21,713 bases of DNA from Acetatifactor sp. GTDB lineage: Bacteria > Bacillota > Clostridia > Lachnospirales > Lachnospiraceae. Location of the stretch: NCBI GenBank assembly GCA_024699575.1, contig JAILPF010000127.1:1-21713 (forward strand), in the 5' to 3' direction. The notes under the pieces are model-generated. The model searched no databases. It saw only the letters and a program-made list of their open reading frames with translations, and had not been told where the DNA came from. Positions within the stretch are counted from its first letter, which is position 1. Each line of letters starts with the position of its first letter. The position numbers were made by a program, and so were the translations under genes. This document shows positions 17,331-21,713 of the stretch, in pieces.

Positions 17331-17384
17331 AAAAATAACATGTTTTCCGGAAAAAGTAAACACGGGCACAAAAAGAATTATGAT
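17331..17384 (+). promoter_or_regulatory. Promoter with shared operator, site 3 (unit C)
   Basis: Within the divergent region 17224-17441, TGTTTTCCG (17341-17349) matches site 1 exactly. Here the core extends into a perfect 12-base palindrome TTTTCCGGAAAA (17343-17354), followed by AGTAAACAC, similar to ATGAACGC at site 2. The -10 candidate TATGAT (17379-17384) starts 38 bases after the core start. Being palindromic and between divergent genes, the site could also affect the reverse hpr-like/araC pair. Confidence 0.5.
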
Positions 17385-17441
17385 ATTATTTAGAAAATAT
17401 AGACGGACTTCAAAAGATTATGACAGAAAGGCAGATAAAAA

Positions 17442-19973
17442 ATGAAGGCAAACAATTTGAAAACAGAGCATTTAAGAAATCCAGTGGGGATAGATATTGA
17501 AAAACCTATATTGTCATGGAACTGTCAGGACGGTATCATGCAGACTGCATATGAAATTGAGGCTGTTTCTAACGGAAGGACATTGTGGAACAGGAAAGAG
17601 AACACAGATGCCATGTGTGCGATATTTGACGCAGACCTGTCGGACAGACAGCGTGTAGAATGGCGTGTGCGTTTATGGGATGAAAACGGAATGGCCGGAG
17701 AATGGAGCGAAAAAGCTTTTTTTGAGCTGGGAATTCTGGATAAATCCGGATTTCATGCAAAATGGATAAATCCGGAATTGGAATGCAACCCTGCTGTCCA
17801 TAAACCGGCAAGTTATTTGAGGACAACCTTTGAGTTAGGCGAGTATCAGACTGCCAGGCTCTATATTACCTGCCATGGATTATATGAGGCATATCTGAAC
17901 GGGCATCGCGTAGGGGATTTTGTGCTGGCGCCGGGAAGCTATACCTATGACCGGAGACTGGCCTATCAGACTTATGACGTGACGGAACTTGTGAAAAAAG
18001 GCTCTAACGAAATACAAGTGATTTTGGGAGACGGATGGTATCGCAGCTGTGCGGGTGTTGACGGTATCTGCAATCTGTATGGAAAGGACGTAGCGCTGTT
18101 ATGCCAGCTTGAGGCAGACGGCTATCCTGTATGTATTTCGGACGAGACATGGGAGGCATCGCAGGAAGGACCAATCCGTGAAAATGATATGCAGCAGGGC
18201 GAGGTATATGATGCACGGAGGGAAAAACTTACAGGGTGGCATGAAGTAGGGGCAGAGGAGTTTGGTTATGATAATCTGCTCTGTGCCAACAACGTTCCCG
18301 TTGTGGAGAGGGAACGCTTTGCAGGAAAAATAATCAGGACCCCTAATGGGGAAACTGTGGTTGACTATGGACAGAACCTCGCAGGGTATGTCGAATTTAC
18401 TCTTCAGGCGAGGGAAGGCGATACAATTGTGATGACACATGGAGAAACGCTGGACGAGAACGGAAATTTCACAATGGAAAACTTTCAGGAAAGATCACGT
18501 CACAGAGAGGGCGGAATCAATCAGAGAGTTGTCTATATATGCAGGGAGGGGTTTAATCATTATAAAGCAAGGTTTACAATATGGGGATTTCGTTATGCCA
18601 AAATAGAGACTGATATTGATTTGACGGATGCTTCATTTACAGCGATTGCGGTTTATTCTGATATGGAGGACGTTGGGAAATTTGAATGTTCGGATGCCAA
18701 TATTAATCAACTGGTGAAAAATTGCATTTGGAGTATGAAATCCAATTTCTGTGATGTGCCGACAGACTGTCCGACCAGAGAGCGTGCGGCATGGACCGGC
18801 GACATGGGAGTATTTATTGATGCAGGGCTTTATATGCATGACTGTTATCCGATAGTACGTAAATGGCTTGCAGAATGCCGGGTGAGCCAATATCAGAGTG
18901 GGGAAGTGGCGATAATTGCCCCAAGAGTCAATGAGATGTCAAGGATGCAGCAGATGTTATCCGGTTCGGTAGGCTGGGGAGATGCCAGCATCATTGTTCC
19001 GTATATGCTTTATAAAAGATATGGCGACAGGCGTATTCTGGAAGAAAATTACGATATGATGAAAAGGTGGTACGGTTTTCTGGAAGGAAGGGCGCAGAAG
19101 AAGGGAAACATATTGGAGGCGGAGCATCCCCTTGCAAACTATGTTATTGATATGGGAGTAGATTTTGGTGAGTGGTGCGAACCGGATGTGAAAGCAGATT
19201 TAAGAGATATTATGGGGCATCCGCAGTATAAGGTGGCGACGGCATACTTTGCCCATTCCGGACAGATGCTTGCCGAAATAGCAGAAATCCTTGGCCGGGC
19301 ATCCGATGCGGAGTACTATCGGGAGGTATCGGAGAAAGCGGCGCAGGCATTTTACCTGACTGCCACAGACCATGGGAAAATATGTTCAGAGCGTCAGGCA
19401 GAGTACGTGCGTGCAATTGCATTTGGGCTTTTGGATGAAGAAGAGAAAAAAGAGGCGGCAGATGACCTAAACCGGATGATTATTGAAAGAGATTATCATC
19501 TGAATACAGGATTTCTTTCCACTCCGATGCTCTGTGGGGTACTTGCACAGTATGGGTATCTTGATACTGCATACCGTCTGCTTTTGCAGGATACCATGCC
19601 CGGCTGGGTTTATGCCGTGAAGAAGGGAGCAACGACAATCTGGGAACGCTGGGATGGGATGAGTGAAGAGGGAAAAATAAAGGATTCGCTGAATCATTAT
19701 TCCTATGGGGCAGTCTGCGGATGGCTGTTTGGAGGCGTCTGTGGAATCCGAATAGAGAACGGAGAAATCTGTATCTGCCCACAGCCGTATCCCATGCTTC
19801 AATATGCAAATGCATCCTACCATTCTCCGCTGGGGGAAGTCAAAAGCGGATGGCGCTATGAGGGAGACATTTTAAAATATGAATTTACGATACCGGCCAA
19901 TACGATTGCAAGGGTTATGCTTCCGGATGGAAGAAAATTTACTTTAAAGGCGGGAGTGCATTGCTTTGATTAA
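17442..19973 (+). CDS. GH78 alpha-L-rhamnosidase (second copy, diverged acid motif)
   Basis: An 843-residue GH78 enzyme built like the copy at 3092: Fn3-like N-domain (about 1-100), jelly rolls with YITCHGLYEAYLNGHRVGDF and ILGDGWYRS, alpha-barrel catalytic domain, beta C-domain. The acid motif is the shorter form CPTRERAAWTGD (Glu447, Asp454), missing the Asp of RDERLGW found in the first copy. The base Glu735 in GATTIWERWDG is kept. This form is seen in active GH78 subgroups, so it points to a different specificity rather than loss of function. No signal peptide. A weak AAAGG site precedes ATG 17442. First gene of unit C, 13 bases before the SGNH esterase gene, so the two enzymes likely act on the same molecule. 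Confidence 0.92.
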   Translation: MKANNLKTEHLRNPVGIDIEKPILSWNCQDGIMQTAYEIEAVSNGRTLWNRKENTDAMCAIFDADLSDRQRVEWRVRLWDENGMAGEWSEKAFFELGILDKSGFHAKWINPELECNPAVHKPASYLRTTFELGEYQTARLYITCHGLYEAYLNGHRVGDFVLAPGSYTYDRRLAYQTYDVTELVKKGSNEIQVILGDGWYRSCAGVDGICNLYGKDVALLCQLEADGYPVCISDETWEASQEGPIRENDMQQGEVYDARREKLTGWHEVGAEEFGYDNLLCANNVPVVERERFAGKIIRTPNGETVVDYGQNLAGYVEFTLQAREGDTIVMTHGETLDENGNFTMENFQERSRHREGGINQRVVYICREGFNHYKARFTIWGFRYAKIETDIDLTDASFTAIAVYSDMEDVGKFECSDANINQLVKNCIWSMKSNFCDVPTDCPTRERAAWTGDMGVFIDAGLYMHDCYPIVRKWLAECRVSQYQSGEVAIIAPRVNEMSRMQQMLSGSVGWGDASIIVPYMLYKRYGDRRILEENYDMMKRWYGFLEGRAQKKGNILEAEHPLANYVIDMGVDFGEWCEPDVKADLRDIMGHPQYKVATAYFAHSGQMLAEIAEILGRASDAEYYREVSEKAAQAFYLTATDHGKICSERQAEYVRAIAFGLLDEEEKKEAADDLNRMIIERDYHLNTGFLSTPMLCGVLAQYGYLDTAYRLLLQDTMPGWVYAVKKGATTIWERWDGMSEEGKIKDSLNHYSYGAVCGWLFGGVCGIRIENGEICICPQPYPMLQYANASYHSPLGEVKSGWRYEGDILKYEFTIPANTIARVMLPDGRKFTLKAGVHCFD

Positions 19974-19986
19974 AAGGAGGGGGAAA

Positions 19987-20748
19987 ATGGAAGAGATGGA
20001 AAGGCAGGCGGAAGAAATAAAAAATAAGATGGAGCGGCAATTGATGCTGCCCGGAAATGCGCCTGATTATGATTTGAGTAAGGTTGTGGAATATCCTGAA
20101 AGTTTTTTGAAAGGAAAAAGGGTTTTATTTCTGGGCAGCAGTGTTACATATGGTGCGGTGGGAGTTTCTTTTGTCGAATATCTGGTGCGGAAAGATGGGT
20201 TGGTTGCAGATAAACAGGCAATCAGCGGAACAACGCTGGTGGACGAAGAGTCTGTGTTTGCGCGGGTTGGTTTTGGTAATGGGGGCAGTTATGTCCGACG
20301 CCTGAAAGAGCTGGTAAAGACATCAAACCAGTACGAATGTTTTGTCTGCCAGCTATCTACCAATGATGCCAGTAGTGGAAAGCCTATGGGGGTTATCAGC
20401 CAATCGAGGGAACTGGAAGATTTCGACACGTTAACAGTGATTGGCGCGATGGAATATATCATAGCGTATGTAAGGAAGCACTGGAATTGCCCGATTGTAT
20501 TTTATACAGCATGTTTTTATGAGAATCCAATATATGAGGAAATGGTTCGGAATCTGTATGTTTTACGGGATAAATGGGGGATTAAAATCATTGACCTGTA
20601 TACGGATAAAGAATTTAATGGAATTTCTGATAAAGAGAGAGCGCTGTATATGATGGATGAAATACATCCTACAAGAGCAGGATATCTGAACTGGTGGCTC
20701 CCGGAGTTTGAAAAACGATTGGAAGAGATTATGAAAACAGGCAGATAG
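19987..20748 (+). CDS. SGNH/GDSL family esterase
   Basis: A 253-residue serine esterase with the SGNH blocks. Block I is LFLGSSVTYG with Ser52 as nucleophile, block II AISGTT (Gly81), block III CQLSTND (Asn126), and block V DEIHPTRAGY with Asp224 and His227. The first 40 residues are a charged helical extension. AAGGAGGGG lies just before ATG 19987, which is preferred to an upstream in-frame TTG (19966) overlapping the rhamnosidase end. No signal peptide. Such enzymes commonly remove acetyl or other small acyl groups from sugars. Tight linkage to the second rhamnosidase suggests de-acylation of rhamnose or a neighbouring sugar; acyl specificity is unknown. Confidence 0.88.
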   Translation: MEEMERQAEEIKNKMERQLMLPGNAPDYDLSKVVEYPESFLKGKRVLFLGSSVTYGAVGVSFVEYLVRKDGLVADKQAISGTTLVDEESVFARVGFGNGGSYVRRLKELVKTSNQYECFVCQLSTNDASSGKPMGVISQSRELEDFDTLTVIGAMEYIIAYVRKHWNCPIVFYTACFYENPIYEEMVRNLYVLRDKWGIKIIDLYTDKEFNGISDKERALYMMDEIHPTRAGYLNWWLPEFEKRLEEIMKTGR

Positions 20749-20830
20749 AATGGTGGAAATGTTGAGGTAATATATTGAACAAAGGAAAGAGTTATGTGGA
20801 GACTGCCGAATATGGAGTGTTTCTGTTAAT

Positions 20831-20881
20831 CAGGTAAGAGAGGACATTTTCTCACCTGTTATCCTACAGATATGCAGGATA
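20831..20881. repeat. Two small inverted repeats downstream of the locus
   Basis: CAGGTAAGAG (20831-20840) pairs with TTCTCACCTG (20849-20858) with one mismatch and one G-U pair. Next to it, TATCCT (20860-20865) pairs with AGGATA (20876-20881). No T-run follows either stem. They may form the 3' end of the unit C transcript or part of the leader of the next gene. Confidence 0.35.
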
Positions 20882-20925
20882 GCCAATTAAAGTTGTACCC
20901 TATATACTATAGATTACAGGTGTAA

Positions 20926-21156
20926 ATGCCGATGATGACATACAATCCGTTTTGGAGGATGATGGACGAAAGAAGGATATCCACATACAGCCTTGAAGTT
21001 GATTATGGCTTTAAAAAAGCCTTCATCCAACGTTTAAAACACAATAAAAACATGAACCTGTCATCTATTGACTATATCTGTGACGTGTTCTGCTGTCCAG
21101 TCGAGGACATGGTTATACACATCAGAAATGATAAGGGTGGCGCGGTGAATGCCTGA
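20926..21156 (+). CDS. Small XRE/Cro-like helix-turn-helix protein
   Basis: A 76-residue single-domain DNA-binding protein. The pattern YNPFWRMMDERRISTYSLEV, then FIQRLKHNKNMNLSSIDYIC and DVFCCPVEDMV, is that of the short Cro/C1-type regulators common in Clostridia: helix 1, turn-helix, recognition helix, then a dimer-forming tail with the CxxxDxV ending. The start could be ATG 20926 or the nearby ATG 20932 or 20935; the ribosome site (AGGTG) is weak. It has its own terminator downstream. Such proteins often belong to mobile or phage-derived DNA, so it may be part of the flanking region rather than of the glycoside locus. Confidence 0.7.
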   Translation: MPMMTYNPFWRMMDERRISTYSLEVDYGFKKAFIQRLKHNKNMNLSSIDYICDVFCCPVEDMVIHIRNDKGGAVNA

Positions 21157-21202
21157 AAATAAGAGAAGGACAGGGCATATTATAAGATTTAGGGGTATAA
21201 AA

Positions 21203-21240
21203 GGCGGCAGATTCCGGTGAGAGGACTGCCGTCGTTTTTA
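21203..21240 (+). terminator. Intrinsic terminator after the XRE gene
   Basis: GGCGGCAG (21203-21210) pairs with CTGCCGTC (21226-21233) with one G-U pair, around a 15-base loop, and is followed by GTTTTTA. It lies 47 bases after the XRE stop codon and would terminate forward transcription. Confidence 0.75.
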
Positions 21241-21713
21241 TGTAACAGATGCGGGCTGCCACTAAGTACTTTTGCATTGAGGTGGATATTGCGGGGAAAA
21301 TAAAAGTCGGTAAGCGCTAAATAATAGCCCTGCAAGAATATTCTGTATACGGTTGTCAACAGCCGTGCCTATAGCGAAGAAAACCTGAATCCAACTATTC
21401 CTGTTTGGAAAATAGTATTCTATGGTGTTGATGCAGTCCTCTTCCTGTGTTTGACACTGTTGGAGTTTGTGACAATCAAAAAGTATCTGAAACACAGACA
21501 GAAGAACGTATAAAAGCCTTAAGGATATACCAGGGATAAAGCTGCGTTTGCCTGTTCCAGTTCCTGAAGGTAGCGCTGCGTAGAACGTTGAAATACACGA
21601 TCCCAAATGGTGGAATGACAATTATGTGAAAGAAGAACTCTGCAAATCTCAGCATTGGATTTAATTGCATAGAAAGAACAATTATGAAGATGTTTATAGA
21701 GGAGATATGTGTT
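21241..21713. other. Degraded region without an intact gene
   Basis: Apart from the GH3 remnant at 21331-21513 I see no complete gene here. Frames are broken by stops on both strands, and the reverse open frames (for example 21262-21621) show no family pattern. A short stretch at 21605-21660 reads DPKWWNDNYVKEELCKSQHW but has no start. The last bases contain AGAGGAG followed closely by ATG at 21707, which might begin a gene outside the window. Confidence 0.5.
21331..21513 (+). pseudogene. C-terminal remnant of a membrane-anchored GH3 glycosidase
   Basis: The frame reads CKNILYTVVNSRAYSEENLN, PTIPVWKIVFYGVDAVLFLC and then LTLLEFVTIKKYLKHRQKNV with a stop at 21511-21513. This is the ending of a clostridial GH3 subgroup that carries a C-terminal transmembrane helix followed by a basic tail. 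A stop codon (TAG, 21325-21327) cuts the frame upstream, and the preceding bases do not continue the family. It differs from the soluble GH3 encoded at 13477, which lacks such an anchor, so it is the relic of a separate gene lost by deletion. Confidence 0.65.

Noticed and set aside
17281-17340. Possible catabolite-repression (cre) site in the divergent region
   Set aside because: No stretch fits the TGWAANCGNTNWCA consensus well; the AT-rich repeats here are too loose to call.
21262-21621. 119-residue reverse open frame at the right end
   Set aside because: It lies opposite the GH3 remnant, whose forward frame carries the recognisable pattern, and has no ribosome site or domain.
1-21713. tRNA, rRNA or CRISPR array
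   Set aside because: I saw no regularly spaced direct repeats, no clover-leaf pattern with the GTTCRA arm and no rRNA-like stretch.

Overview
The window looks like chromosome of a gut-type Firmicute, most likely a Lachnospiraceae-like member of the Clostridia. This rests on AGGAGG-type ribosome binding sites, moderate-to-low GC, and gene families typical of that group (GPH symporter, GH78, GH3, AEC carriers, an HPr-like protein, an ISL3 remnant). Species cannot be named from the sequence.

Layout. (1) Positions 1-2987 are the edge of a conjugative or mobilizable element: a MOBP-type relaxase, a structured non-coding stretch that could be an oriT or regulatory region, and an MT-A70 adenine methyltransferase. 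They are followed by a scar made of an internal ISL3 transposase fragment fused to the tail of a small HTH (excisionase-like) gene. (2) Positions 2988-20748 are a plant-glycoside locus of eleven genes in three forward transcription units plus two reverse regulatory genes. Unit A is GH78 rhamnosidase, AEC carrier, CocE-type hydrolase. Unit B is GPH symporter, esterase-D-like hydrolase, an unrecognised beta-propeller-like protein, a second AEC carrier and a GH3 beta-glucosidase. A 14-bp perfect hairpin separates unit B from the convergent araC and hpr-like pair. Unit C, divergent from that pair, is a second GH78 followed by an SGNH esterase. (3) Positions 20749-21713 hold a small XRE-type regulator, a terminator, and a degraded region with the C-terminal membrane-anchor end of a different GH3 enzyme.

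How the genes may work together (inference). None of the enzymes shows a signal peptide, so the substrate is probably imported intact, perhaps by the GPH symporter, and dismantled in the cytoplasm. Two alpha-L-rhamnosidases, one beta-glucosidase and three esterases of three unrelated families suggest an acylated rhamnosyl-glucoside, such as a caffeoyl phenylethanoid glycoside, an acylated flavonol rhamnoside or a saponin. Two AEC carriers would be free to export released acid or aglycone. No rhamnose isomerase, kinase or aldolase is present, so the locus releases sugars but does not metabolise rhamnose itself.

The most novel elements are the 525-residue propeller-like protein, translationally coupled by ATGA to the esterase before it and by TTGA to the AEC carrier after it, and a shared sequence (core TGTTTTC) lying about 40 bases upstream of a plausible -10 in front of all three forward units. 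That sequence is a good candidate operator for the resident AraC-type regulator.
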